Assembly (NCBI GenBank): GCA_041398705.1
Contig: JAWKUI010000004.1
Location: 479,409 to 543,408 of the forward strand
Direction: 5' to 3'
DNA length: 64,000 nt
From: NORP259 sp041398705
Lineage (GTDB): Bacteria; Planctomycetota; UBA1135; GCA-002686595
Every line of letters begins with the position of its first letter. Position 1 is the stretch's first letter. The notes under the pieces were generated by a model. The model was not told where the DNA came from and made no database searches. It was given only the letters and a program-made list of their open reading frames with translations. This document shows, in pieces, positions 1-8,338 of the stretch. A program made the translations under genes and the position numbers.

Positions 1-19
1 CCCGGTGGAAGGCCATAGA

Positions 20-1159
20 TCAGCCGCGCTGATCGATCGGCGTGTAGCCCACATCCTTGCGGCCCGTGTAGATCTGGCCGGGACGGAAGAGCTTGTTGTC
101 CTCCATCTGCTCCATCCAGTGCGCCAGCCAGCCGGCCGCCCGCGACAGGGCGAAGATCGGCGTGAAGGCGTCGGTCGGAATGCCGAGCTTCTGGTAGACG
201 ATGCCGCTGAAGAAGTCCACGTTCGGGTAGATGCCGCGGCTGCCGAGGCGCTCGGTGACCTGGGCTTCCAGTTCAAGCGCGGTGTCGTACAGCGGGGTCG
301 AGCCGTGCGTGGCGAACAATTCCTTGGCCAGCACCTGCAGGCTCTTGGCACGCGGATCCTTGGTCTTGTAGACCCGGTGTCCGAAGCCCATCACCTTCTC
401 CTTGGCGGCCATCTTCTTTTCGACCCAAGCCTTCACGTTGCCCGGGCCGCCGATGCTCTCGAGCTGCTCGAGCACGCGCTCGTTGGCGCCGCCGTGCAGC
501 GGGCCGTAGAGGGCGCCCACCGCCGCGCTGACCGAGGTGTAGGGGTTGGTCTCGGTCGACGCCACCACGCGGCACGCGAAGGTCGAGGCGTTCATGGTGT
601 GCTCGGCGTGCAACACGAGGGCGCAGTCGAGCACGCGCTCCTTGATGCCGTCCGGGCGCTCGCCGTTCAGGCAGTACAGGAAGTTGCCGGCGACGGACAG
701 TTCCGGATCGGGCTCGACGAAGTCGAGGCCCTGGCGGCTGCGTTCGCAGGCGGCGATCAGGGTGCCGATCGCGCCCAGCACGCGTTCGCAGGCGTCCAGT
801 CGGGACGCGGCGTCGCGCAGGTTCACGGCCGGGGAGACCATGCCCAAGGCGGCCACGCCAGCCTGCAGGGCCTCCATCGGGTGCCCGGTCTTGGGCAGGT
901 GCCGAATGAAGTTCAGCAGGGCCGGATCCAGCTTGCGGTGCGGCCGGATGCGGTTCGCAAAGGCATTCAGCTGGGTACGGGTCGGCAACTCTCCGTTCCA
1001 GAGCAACGCGGCGGTCTCTTCGTAGGTGCTGGCCGCGGCCAGCTCCTCGATGCGGATTCCGCGATAGGAAAGGATGCCCTCCTGCCCGTTGATGAACGAG
1101 ATGGAGGACTCTGCGGCGGGCACGCCCGCCAAGCCAGGAACGAGTTCAGTTTGGGTCAC
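20..1159 (-). CDS. gltA: Citrate synthase
   Basis: This 379-residue protein is a citrate synthase family enzyme, which condenses acetyl-CoA with oxaloacetate to feed the TCA cycle in the cytosol. The family blocks are clear: HAEHTMNAST near residue 184, YGPLHGGANERVL near 218 and GFGHRVYKTKDPRA near 258, which carry the conserved histidines, and NVDFFSG in the C-terminal third. Length is normal for a short bacterial type. The start is a GTG at 1157-1159, preceded by AAGGAAAG about eight bases upstream; no nearer ATG fits. It is the last gene of a minus-strand run (ssb, moaDE, ETF-QO, pepA, gltA), so it may be co-transcribed with the pepA remnant. A 2-methylcitrate synthase cannot be excluded from sequence alone, but no propionate genes are nearby. 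Confidence 0.93.
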   Translation of the reverse strand: MTQTELVPGLAGVPAAESSISFINGQEGILSYRGIRIEELAAASTYEETAALLWNGELPTRTQLNAFANRIRPHRKLDPALLNFIRHLPKTGHPMEALQAGVAALGMVSPAVNLRDAASRLDACERVLGAIGTLIAACERSRQGLDFVEPDPELSVAGNFLYCLNGERPDGIKERVLDCALVLHAEHTMNASTFACRVVASTETNPYTSVSAAVGALYGPLHGGANERVLEQLESIGGPGNVKAWVEKKMAAKEKVMGFGHRVYKTKDPRAKSLQVLAKELFATHGSTPLYDTALELEAQVTERLGSRGIYPNVDFFSGIVYQKLGIPTDAFTPIFALSRAAGWLAHWMEQMEDNKLFRPGQIYTGRKDVGYTPIDQRG

Positions 1160-1223
1160 AGGGGTATCTTTCCTTAGCCAGGCCCCCAGGGGCGGGGGCT
1201 CCTAGAAATACCGGTTTGGGTAT

Positions 1224-2693
1224 TTATCGACGCTCAAGGTACTCCATCAGGAGTCGAGTTCCAATCCCGGTGCCAAGTGCGCCACCGGTCCAGTCGCGGG
1301 CCTGGGTTCCCCAAGCCGTGCCGGCGATATCCAGGTGGCACCATTCCTGCCCTTCTTCAATGAAATAGGACAGGAAAGCCGCTCCCTGGGTGGATCCGGC
1401 GCCCAGGTTGCCCGGGCCGATGTTCTTCAGGTCGGCCACTTCGCCCTTCATTGCGTCTTTGTGCACGGCCATCAGGGGCAGGGGCCAGCAGGTCTCTCCG
1501 ACTCGCTCCCCGGCTTCCATGAGCTGGTCGCGCAGGCCCTCGTTCGAGGGGAAGATGCCGGTCAGTTCGTGGCCCAGGGCCACGATCACGGCCCCGGTCA
1601 GGGTGGCCAGGTCCAGCAGGGTGTCGGGTTGGGTCTTCTGTTGGGCGTAGGTCAGGCAGTCCGCCAGCACCAGGCGCCCCTCGGCGTCGGTGTTCTGGAT
1701 CTCGACCGAGGTGCCGTTCATGCCGACGTGGATGTCGCCCGGCTTGGTGGCGGAGCCGTTGATCACGTTCTCCGTGGCCCCCACCACGCCGTGCACCTCA
1801 TCAGGGCACAGCCTGGTCGGCCAGGGCGTGGAACAGGCCCAGCACCGCGGCGGAACCGGACATGTCGTAGCGCATCTCCTCCATCTTCGCGGCGGGTTTG
1901 ATCGAGATGCCGCCAGCGTCGAAGGTCAGGCCCTTGCCCACCACGGTGACCGTGCCCTGGCTCTTGCCCTTCGGCTTATAGGTCAGGTGGATCAGCTTCG
2001 CGGGTTGGTCGCTGCCTTGGCTGACCGAGAGCAAAGGCCCATGCCCATCTTCTTCATCGCGGCTTCGTCGAACACCTTGCAGGTGATCTGCGGGCTGCGG
2101 GTGGCGAGTTTCTTCGCCTCGTTCGCGAGGGCGGTCGGGGTGAGCTGGTTGCCCGCGCGGTTTTGCAGTTCGCGGGTGAAGTTGCAGGCTTCGGCCAGGG
2201 CCGCGCCCTTCTTGATGCCGGCGGCGAAGTCCTTGCTTTCGGCCCACACCGTCACCTTCTTGAGCTCGATGGCGTCCTTCGACACCTTCTTCGCGCCTTG
2301 GTATTCGTAGTGTCCGAGCACCAGGCCTTCCGCCACGTCGCGACCGCTGTGGGCTTCGCCATCGGCGCACGCGGCGACTTCCGCGGGCACCCAAAGGCCG
2401 GCTTCTTTCGCCTGGGCGGCTTTCATGCCCTTGACCGCCACGGCGGCGGCGCGGCGCAGACCTTCGTGGTCGACCTTGGCGGCTTCGCCGAGGCCCACGA
2501 GCTGCACGCGCGGCCAAGCGGTGCTCGAGGTGAAGGTCTCACGGGTCTGGCGCGGCTTGCCCTCGAAACCCTCGAGGAAACCCTTGGGCAGCTCCAGGCC
2601 GGCGGGCAGGGCCGGCTTCTGGCCTTGCAGGACGAGGATGGACAGGAAGGGCGCCTTCTTGGCGGCCGATGCGGATTGCGCGGTGAGGTTCAT
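1224..2693 (-). pseudogene. pepA: Leucyl aminopeptidase (M17), interrupted by two frameshifts
   Basis: Read in three pieces, this is a complete cytosolic M17 leucyl aminopeptidase, which removes N-terminal residues from peptides using two metal ions. Bases 2693 to about 2035 encode the N-terminal domain up to AAMKKMGMG. Bases about 2035 to 1800 continue in another frame with LLSVSQGSDQPAKL, the metal-binding VGKGLTFDAGGISIKP and MRYDMSG. Bases about 1800 to 1224 return to the first frame with the NTDAEGRLVL active-site motif and the normal C-terminus. The two shifts cancel: one base appears missing near 2035 and one extra near 1803. All metal ligands are intact and no other damage is visible. 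A sequencing error is therefore at least as likely as true loss; a genuine mutant would make only the N-terminal half. Confidence 0.85.
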
Positions 2694-2758
2694 GGGCGTT
2701 GCGGGTGTTCGGATCGGGGGTTCGGTGCGGGGTTACGTCGCGGGCGGGAGGTGGCGGA

Positions 2759-4441
2759 TCACATGTCCACGTACTTGGGTCCGCCGCCGCCTTCGGGCAC
2801 CACCCATTCGATGTTCTCGTACGGATCGGCGATGTCGCAGGTCTTGCAGTGCACGCAGTTCGAGGCGTTGATCACGACCTCGCTGCCGCTACCGGGCCAT
2901 TCGTACACGGCCGCGGGGCAGAAGAGCTGGCAGGGGTTGCCGTATTCCTTGGTACAGCGGTCGGCGCAGATCGACGGATCGTTGATGATCAGGTGCGCCG
3001 GCTGGTCTTCTTCGTGTACGGCACCGGAGTGGTACACGTCGGTGAGTTTGTCGAGGCTGTCGCCGTCGTTGAACTTCGGCGCCTGCATGCGGCTCTGGGA
3101 GAGCGGCGCGGTAGTGGCGTGGTCCTCGTGGCCCTCGCGCCGGGCTTTCAGGCCGCGACCGCCGTTGACCATGCCCACGGCGAAGTCGAGCATGCCGCGG
3201 AACATGCCCTTGGCGAACGCCTGGCGGTAGTTGCGCACCCGCCAGAGTTCGGCTTTCGCCCAGGAGTTCTCGAAGAGCTCGCCATAGCGCGCCAGCGCGG
3301 CTTCGCTGGTGTCGCCCTTCTCGAGCGCCGCGGCGATCGCCTCGGCCGCCATCATGCCGGACTTGATCGAGAGGTGGATGCCCTTGAGGGTCGCCGCGTT
3401 CAGGAAACCCGCCGTATCCCCCACCAGACAGAATCCGTCGCCGTACAGCTTCGGCATCGAGAAGTAGCCGCCTTCGGGCACGGTTTTGGCGCCGTACTTC
3501 AGCACCTTGCCGCCTTCGAGCAGGGGCCGGATGCGGGGATGCTGCTTCCACTGCACGAACAACGCGTGCGGATCGAGTTTGGCGTCCGCGTGGTCGAGGC
3601 CGACGACGAAACCCAGGGCCAGCTTGTCCTCGGCGATGCCGTAGACAAACGAACCGCCGTATCCATCGCGGCCGAGCGGATAGGCGCCGGTGTGCAGCAC
3701 CTTGCCGAACCACTCCTTGCCGATCTCGGGGCGCACCTGCCAGATCTCCTTGACGCCGGTGCCCCAGGTCTGGGGGTTCTTGCCGGCCATCAGGTCGAGT
3801 TTCTTGAACAGGTTCTTGGCAAGGCTGCCGCGCGTGCCCTCGGCGAACACCGTCACGTCCGCGGTGATGCGCATGCCGGGCTCGAAGGTGCTCTTCGCAC
3901 TGCCGTCTTTCGCGATGCCGCTGTCGCGGGTCTCGACGCCGATCACGCGTTTGCCGTCCTCGCCGTAGAGCGTCTCGGCCGCCGGGAAACCCGCGTAGAT
4001 CTCGATGCCCGCCGCTTCGGCCTGTTCCGCCATCCAGCGCACGATCTGGTTCAGGCTAACGATGTAGTTGCCGTGGTTCTTGAGTTGGGGCGGCGTGAAG
4101 ACACCCTTCATCTTGATCGACCCGCCGCCCGGGCGCAGCATCTCGGCCCAATCGTCTTTCACAGCCGTGTAGACCGGGCAGCCCTTCTCCTTCCAGTCGG
4201 GGAACAGCTCGGCCATGCCGCGCGGATCCATAACGGCACCGGACAGGGTGTGGTGCCCGAGTTCCTCGGCTTTGTCGATCACGAGGATCGTCTTGTCCTC
4301 GATGCCCTTCTGCTTGAGCAGACGATCGAGGTAGATGGCACACGCCAGGCTGGCCGGACCCGCGCCCACCAGGAGCACGTCCACGGGCAACTCTTCGCGT
4401 TCCACATCGGGCAGATTGAGGGAAGTCAGGCGGGGTTGCAT
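2759..4441 (-). CDS. Electron transfer flavoprotein-ubiquinone oxidoreductase
   Basis: The 560-residue protein matches ETF-QO over its full length. This membrane-associated FAD and 4Fe-4S enzyme passes electrons from electron transfer flavoprotein to quinone during fatty-acid and amino-acid oxidation. An N-terminal FAD-binding motif (VGAGPASLACAIYL) is followed by the family block ELGHHTLSGAVMDPRGM. The C-terminal ferredoxin-like domain has CQLFCPAAVYEW and NCVHCKTCDIADP, which supply the cluster cysteines. I start at the ATG at 4439-4441 because the homologous region begins there; an open frame continues upstream to about 4970 but is antisense to moaDE and has no family similarity. No etfAB genes are in the window. 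Lysine transaminase is also encoded in this window (22106-23425), so amino-acid oxidation is a plausible source of electrons. Confidence 0.93.
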   Translation of the reverse strand: MQPRLTSLNLPDVEREELPVDVLLVGAGPASLACAIYLDRLLKQKGIEDKTILVIDKAEELGHHTLSGAVMDPRGMAELFPDWKEKGCPVYTAVKDDWAEMLRPGGGSIKMKGVFTPPQLKNHGNYIVSLNQIVRWMAEQAEAAGIEIYAGFPAAETLYGEDGKRVIGVETRDSGIAKDGSAKSTFEPGMRITADVTVFAEGTRGSLAKNLFKKLDLMAGKNPQTWGTGVKEIWQVRPEIGKEWFGKVLHTGAYPLGRDGYGGSFVYGIAEDKLALGFVVGLDHADAKLDPHALFVQWKQHPRIRPLLEGGKVLKYGAKTVPEGGYFSMPKLYGDGFCLVGDTAGFLNAATLKGIHLSIKSGMMAAEAIAAALEKGDTSEAALARYGELFENSWAKAELWRVRNYRQAFAKGMFRGMLDFAVGMVNGGRGLKARREGHEDHATTAPLSQSRMQAPKFNDGDSLDKLTDVYHSGAVHEEDQPAHLIINDPSICADRCTKEYGNPCQLFCPAAVYEWPGSGSEVVINASNCVHCKTCDIADPYENIEWVVPEGGGGPKYVDM

Positions 4442-4532
4442 GGGGCTTTGCAGGGGTTCTGCGGGGGGATTCGCGGCAAGGATGGTAGCGGCCGCAAACG
4501 GGCCCTGCTTGCGAAAACAGGGGCATTTATGG

Positions 4533-4565
4533 GCCTGGAGGACCCTTGCATGGGGTCCTCCAGGC
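4533..4565 (-). terminator. Strong hairpin downstream of moaDE
   Basis: A perfect 13-bp inverted repeat (4533-4545 with 4553-4565) with a 7-base loop lies 7 bases beyond the moaDE stop and ahead of the ETF-QO gene. It has no clear T-run on the minus strand, so it may act as an incomplete terminator or processing site between the two genes. Confidence 0.5.
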
Positions 4566-4572
4566 GGCGATT

Positions 4573-5301
4573 TCAGTGGTGGTGGCCGTGGTGGGAACCG
4601 TGGGGCTCGTGCCGGCAGCCTTCGACCCAGGCGGCGCCGTCTGCGTAGACCTCCTTCTTCCAGATCGGCAGGCGCTCCTTGAGCGTGTCGATCAGGAAGC
4701 GGCAGGCGGCGAAGGCGGTGTCGCGGTGCGGGGTGGCGACCGAAACGAGCACCGAGGTGCCGCCCACGTCCACCCGGCCATGGCTGTGCACGCACAGCAT
4801 GCGCAGGGGGCCGCGGGCGTGTTCGGCGAACTGGGCGCGGCAGTCGGCGAAGATGCGCGCCATCTCGGGTCCCGCCATGGCTTCGAACACCTCGTATTCG
4901 AGGTACTGCACGTCCTCGCGGCCGCGGCTCGAACGGCGGGTCAGACCGCGGAACGTCACCAGGCCACCGCAAGCGCCGTGCACGAGGGGCTCCTCGAGTC
5001 CGGCCGTATCGATGCTGCCCTGGTGCAGGCGGAAGACCCCCTGCTCGTAGTCGGGTGCGCCACCGGAAACCGGCGGCAACAGGGCAATCGTGTCCCCCGC
5101 CACCAGCACGCGGTCGTCGGCCACGTACTCCGTGCCGACCACCCCCGTCACCGAAGCCAAGGAGCCGATCGCGGGATGGCGCTCGGTCACCAGGGTCTTG
5201 AGTTCGCCCATCGTGATGCCGGCGGGCAGATCGGTGAGCGTGAGCTCAGCCTGACCCACCCGCTCGCGCAGCACGGCGAACAGTTGCACGCGGAGATCCA
5301 T
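4573..5301 (-). CDS. Molybdopterin synthase, MoaD-MoaE fusion
   Basis: One 242-residue chain joins both subunits of molybdopterin synthase, which adds two sulfurs to precursor Z during molybdenum-cofactor synthesis. Residues 1 to about 82 are a ubiquitin-like MoaD domain ending in LLPPVSGG, the diglycine that is normally the thiocarboxylated C-terminus. Residues about 88-230 are MoaE, with LVTFRGLTR, VHSHGRVDVG and the lysine-bearing WKKEVYADG. In a fusion the internal diglycine would have to be freed by cleavage, or MoaD would have to be supplied separately; MoaX-type fusions with this order are known in mycobacteria. The C-terminus ends in a histidine-rich tail (HEPHGSHHGHHH), which is odd for this family and might bind metal. 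The start ATG at 5299-5301 lies 16 bases beyond the ssb stop. Confidence 0.9.
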   Translation of the reverse strand: MDLRVQLFAVLRERVGQAELTLTDLPAGITMGELKTLVTERHPAIGSLASVTGVVGTEYVADDRVLVAGDTIALLPPVSGGAPDYEQGVFRLHQGSIDTAGLEEPLVHGACGGLVTFRGLTRRSSRGREDVQYLEYEVFEAMAGPEMARIFADCRAQFAEHARGPLRMLCVHSHGRVDVGGTSVLVSVATPHRDTAFAACRFLIDTLKERLPIWKKEVYADGAAWVEGCRHEPHGSHHGHHH

Positions 5302-5317
5302 CGCGGAGCCCTTGCGA

Positions 5318-5782
5318 TCAGAAGGGCGTATCGTCCACGCCGAGGAAGTCGTTGCCGCCTCCGCCGTAATCGCCGTAACCACCGCTCGAGGAGGAGCTGC
5401 CCCCCATGTCGGCATCGCTGCCGCCCATCGAACGGCCGCCCGGGGCACCCTGGCCCACGAACTCCCAGTTGTCGGCCACGACGTACAGCTTGCTGCGCTT
5501 CTGGCCGGTGTTCTTGTCATCCCAGGTGTCGAGCTCGAGGCGTCCTTCGAAGAACGCGCTCGCCCCGCGCTTGTGGAACTTGTCGAAGGCTTCGCCGCGC
5601 TTGCCGAAGATGGTCACATCCACAAAGGTGGGTTTGTCCACCCACTCGCCGGTCTGCGAGTCCTTGTAGCGACGGTTGACCGCCACCCCCACCTTGCACA
5701 CCGCCATGTTGCTCGGCGTGTAGCGCAGCTCGGGGTCACGGGTCAGGTTGCCCATCAAAATCACTTTGTTGAAAGAAGCCAT
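5318..5782 (-). CDS. ssb: Single-stranded DNA-binding protein
   Basis: This 154-residue protein is a bacterial SSB, which coats single-stranded DNA during replication, repair and recombination. The OB fold starts directly at the N-terminus (MASFNKVILMGNLTRDPELR) and contains the typical VDVTIFGKRGEAF and SKLYVVADNWEF segments. A flexible Gly/Ser-rich linker from about residue 115 leads to the acidic tip DDTPF, the docking site for SSB partner proteins. Length and layout are normal. It is the first gene of the minus-strand run that continues into moaDE. Confidence 0.96.
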   Translation of the reverse strand: MASFNKVILMGNLTRDPELRYTPSNMAVCKVGVAVNRRYKDSQTGEWVDKPTFVDVTIFGKRGEAFDKFHKRGASAFFEGRLELDTWDDKNTGQKRSKLYVVADNWEFVGQGAPGGRSMGGSDADMGGSSSSSGGYGDYGGGGNDFLGVDDTPF

Positions 5783-5972
5783 GTTCAGGTTCCGGGCCGT
5801 TCACCCGGCAGTCGGGGGGTTTGCCGTCAGGGCATTCGGGATCGAGGTCGGGTCGCACCGGGATCCATCCCATGCCCCGCCTCGGCGCCCAGTATAGCCA
5901 CCCGCCCCCCTGGATTCAGCGCTGCAGAGCCCCTCCCCCGGTCCCATCCGCGCCCCATCCAGAGGACCGAAA

Positions 5973-6455
5973 ATGACCCAACCGCGCACGAGCCGCGTGC
6001 CCCGGCGTCCCGAGCCCGGTACGATTCGGGCGAATCCAGCCCATTCTGCCCCCCCCATGGAAACGCCCCAGCCCCGTCCCAGCCAGCCCGATCAACCCGG
6101 CCTTTCCGGCCGCGAGCGCCGGCGCCACGAACGCGCCCAGGCCGAATGGCCCATTCGGGTCGAGCTGGGGGATGGCGTGCACGAGGCGCGCATCCGGGAC
6201 GTAAGCCGCAGCGGAGTGTGCTTCTTCCTCGAACGTCCGATCGAGGAGATGACCCTGCTGCAGGTGGCTTTCGCCCTGCCCGGGGACGGTCACGGCAAGG
6301 TCGTGCGCGGCACCGGGGCCGTGGTGCGCTGCGAGCGCATCAGCGCGCGCCTCGAACACTTCGAGATCGCCGTCTTCTTGACCGACATGGCCGAGCCCGA
6401 CCGCGCCGCCATCGCGGCCTACGTGGACCGCTGGAAGCAGGATCACACCGCCTGA
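5973..6455 (+). CDS. PilZ domain protein
   Basis: A small single-domain PilZ protein, a family that usually binds cyclic di-GMP and passes the signal to motility, secretion or exopolysaccharide systems. The two ligand-binding elements are present: an arginine-rich stretch (GRERRRHERAQ) and, about 25 residues later, DVSRSGVCF, which fits the D-x-S-x-x-G pattern. I place the start at 5973 because AGAGG lies seven bases upstream. An ATG at 6057 would give a 132-residue protein beginning just before the domain but has no ribosome-binding site. Its stop lies one base from the convergent prmC stop. No cyclase or phosphodiesterase gene is nearby, so the partner is unknown. Confidence 0.85.
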   Translation: MTQPRTSRVPRRPEPGTIRANPAHSAPPMETPQPRPSQPDQPGLSGRERRRHERAQAEWPIRVELGDGVHEARIRDVSRSGVCFFLERPIEEMTLLQVAFALPGDGHGKVVRGTGAVVRCERISARLEHFEIAVFLTDMAEPDRAAIAAYVDRWKQDHTA

Positions 6456-6456
6456 T

Positions 6457-7371
6457 TCAGGCGCCCGGGTACTCGGCGCGCCACACGAGCACGCGCTCGT
6501 GCCCCGCCAGATCCCGGTGGAACTCCGCGGTCCCCGGTTGCGTGGCCAACCATGCGCGCAGGCGCGGGGCCTGATCGCTGCCGAGCTCCACGAGCAATAG
6601 GCCCAAAGGCGCCAGGGACCGGATCGCGCCGGCCACCAGGGCCTTGGCGAAGTGGTCCACGTCTTGCGCCGGAGCAAAGAGCGCCTCGTCGGGCTCGAAC
6701 TCGCGCACTTCGGGATCCAACTGGTCCGCGCCTCGGCGGTCGACGTAGGGCGGGTTGGATACGATCAAGTCGAAGGGACCCCGTTCGCGCAGGGCGTCGA
6801 GTCCGTCGCCGAGGGCGAATTCCACGGGCGCGCCCAGCGCTTCGGCATTGCGCCGCGCCCACTCCAAGGCGTCGCGGCTGGCGTCCACCGCCAGGAGATG
6901 GTGGCCCGGGGCTTCCAGGGCGAGGCTCACCGCGATGCAGCCGCTGCCGGGGCCGAGTTCGAAAACACGCGCACCGGGGCCGCGTCCCTTCAGGAACGCC
7001 GCGCCGAGATCCACGAGGGCTTCGGTCTCCGGCCGCGGGATCAGGCAACCCGGGCCCACTCGGAACGGCCGCCCGTAGAACTCCCGCTCGCCGGTGATGT
7101 AGGCCACCGGCTCGCGCCGGCCGCGCCGCACGAGCAGGTCCCGAGCGCGATCGACCTCGCTCGGATCGAGGGGCCGGTCGAGTTGCAGCAGCATGGCCAA
7201 GCGGCCCAGCCCGAGGGCATGGGCCACCAGCAGATCCGCTTCCAAACGCGCCTCTTCAACCCCCTTGCGGGCGAGGAACGAGCGGGCCATGGCCTGCATC
7301 TCCCCCACCGTGCGCGGCAGCGGCGGCGCCCCGCCGGCGGGGGCGGGGCCGGGACCGACGGGGTTCGCCAT
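6457..7371 (-). CDS. prmC: Release factor glutamine methyltransferase
   Basis: PrmC (HemK) methylates the glutamine of the GGQ motif in peptide-chain release factors. The 304-residue protein has the usual N-terminal helical domain (ARSFLARKGVEEARLEADLL), the YITGEREFYGRPF segment, an S-adenosylmethionine-binding FELGPGSGCIAVSLAL and the diagnostic NPPY catalytic motif (VSNPPYVDRR). Its substrate RF1 is encoded nearby at 8339-9430, with one membrane-protein gene between them, so the usual prfA-prmC pairing is loosely kept. The N-terminus carries about 20 extra Pro/Ala/Gly-rich residues before the family similarity; the true start could be a few codons later. Confidence 0.94.
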   Translation of the reverse strand: MANPVGPGPAPAGGAPPLPRTVGEMQAMARSFLARKGVEEARLEADLLVAHALGLGRLAMLLQLDRPLDPSEVDRARDLLVRRGRREPVAYITGEREFYGRPFRVGPGCLIPRPETEALVDLGAAFLKGRGPGARVFELGPGSGCIAVSLALEAPGHHLLAVDASRDALEWARRNAEALGAPVEFALGDGLDALRERGPFDLIVSNPPYVDRRGADQLDPEVREFEPDEALFAPAQDVDHFAKALVAGAIRSLAPLGLLLVELGSDQAPRLRAWLATQPGTAEFHRDLAGHERVLVWRAEYPGA

Positions 7372-7395
7372 GGGCGGAAGGCCGGAAACGGCGCG

Positions 7396-8199
7396 TCAGT
7401 TCGAGCGGTTGCGCGAACGCTCGGCCATGCGCGCTTCACGCATCGCCTTCTTCTTGAGCTCGCCCTGCACCTTGGCTTCCTTCATGGATTGCGCCATGGT
7501 GCGGATCGCCATACCCGCGCCCACCGCGCAGACCGCGCCGCCGGCGAGGCCGAGGAAGGCGAGCAGCTTGTGGGGGTTCTGGAAGGCCTTGATCGAGACC
7601 ATCAGGTTGAGCAGACCGGCAAGGCCCGGGCCCACCATCATGAGCGGCACGAGCGGGTTGAACTTGCCGCCGTGTTCGTACTCGTAGATGTGTTTGATCG
7701 AGAACAGGGCCAGCATCAGGGTGAAGGCTTCAGCGAGCAGGCCCGCACGGAACAAGGTGCCGTCCACCGAACCATCGGAAAGGGTCGCCAAGACGTCGGG
7801 GCGCACGAAGATCAGCACGATCGCGCCCACCCAGATCAGGCTGGCCGTGATCAGGCCGGCCAAGGGGTGCGCGTTCGCCAGCCCCTTGAGCGGGCTGTTC
7901 GCCTTCTCGCCCGAGCGCACTTTGGCGCACTCGAAGCCGATCCAGCCACCGAGCAGCACGAGGGCTTTGACCCCGAGCCAACCCATCCAATCGAAAGCAT
8001 GGGTCTGCGGGTCGTCGCCGGGCAGGTTGACGGCCTTCGAGGCGTACAGCAGGCCGGAGAAGAACGGGAACAATCCGCCGAGCAGCAGGATCATCGAGGC
8101 CTTGCGCAGTTGCAGCGGGGCCTGTTCCAGCTCGCGCTTCGCGCTCGGGGCCTGGCCGCGGGTGCGTTCCGCACCGCCTTTGGTTTCTTCTTCGCTCAT
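7396..8199 (-). CDS. Multi-pass membrane protein of unknown function
   Basis: I do not recognise the family. The protein is about 267 residues, with a charged N-terminus (MSEEETKGGAERTRG) and about six hydrophobic segments: near MILLLGGLFPFFSGLLY, VKALVLLGGWIGF, PLAGLITASLIWVGAIVLIF, LLAEAFTLMLALFS, NPLVPLMMVGPGLAGLLNLMV and a final LLAFLGLAGGAVCAVGAG. A basic, probably cytoplasmic C-terminal tail follows (KKKAMREARMAERSRNRSN). It lies between prfA and prmC on the same strand, an unusual insertion into that pair. I chose the ATG at 8197-8199; a GTG 27 bases upstream is possible. A coupled role with translation termination would be speculation. Confidence 0.75.
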   Translation of the reverse strand: MSEEETKGGAERTRGQAPSAKRELEQAPLQLRKASMILLLGGLFPFFSGLLYASKAVNLPGDDPQTHAFDWMGWLGVKALVLLGGWIGFECAKVRSGEKANSPLKGLANAHPLAGLITASLIWVGAIVLIFVRPDVLATLSDGSVDGTLFRAGLLAEAFTLMLALFSIKHIYEYEHGGKFNPLVPLMMVGPGLAGLLNLMVSIKAFQNPHKLLAFLGLAGGAVCAVGAGMAIRTMAQSMKEAKVQGELKKKAMREARMAERSRNRSN

Positions 8200-8338
8200 G
8201 GGTATCGGGGGGCTTCTGGGGGCCACCGGCTCGACCGGGGGCCACTGGGTTGGGGCAGCCTACCAAAACGGGCGGCCCGGGTCCTGGTTCAGTGCCAGGG
8301 GGCAGGCGGGGAGGCCGCACCAGGCGGCCCGGAACCGA

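Noticed and set aside
2030..2040. Programmed ribosomal frameshift in pepA
   Set aside because: No slippery heptamer with a downstream structure was evident, and a second opposite shift would be needed near 1803.
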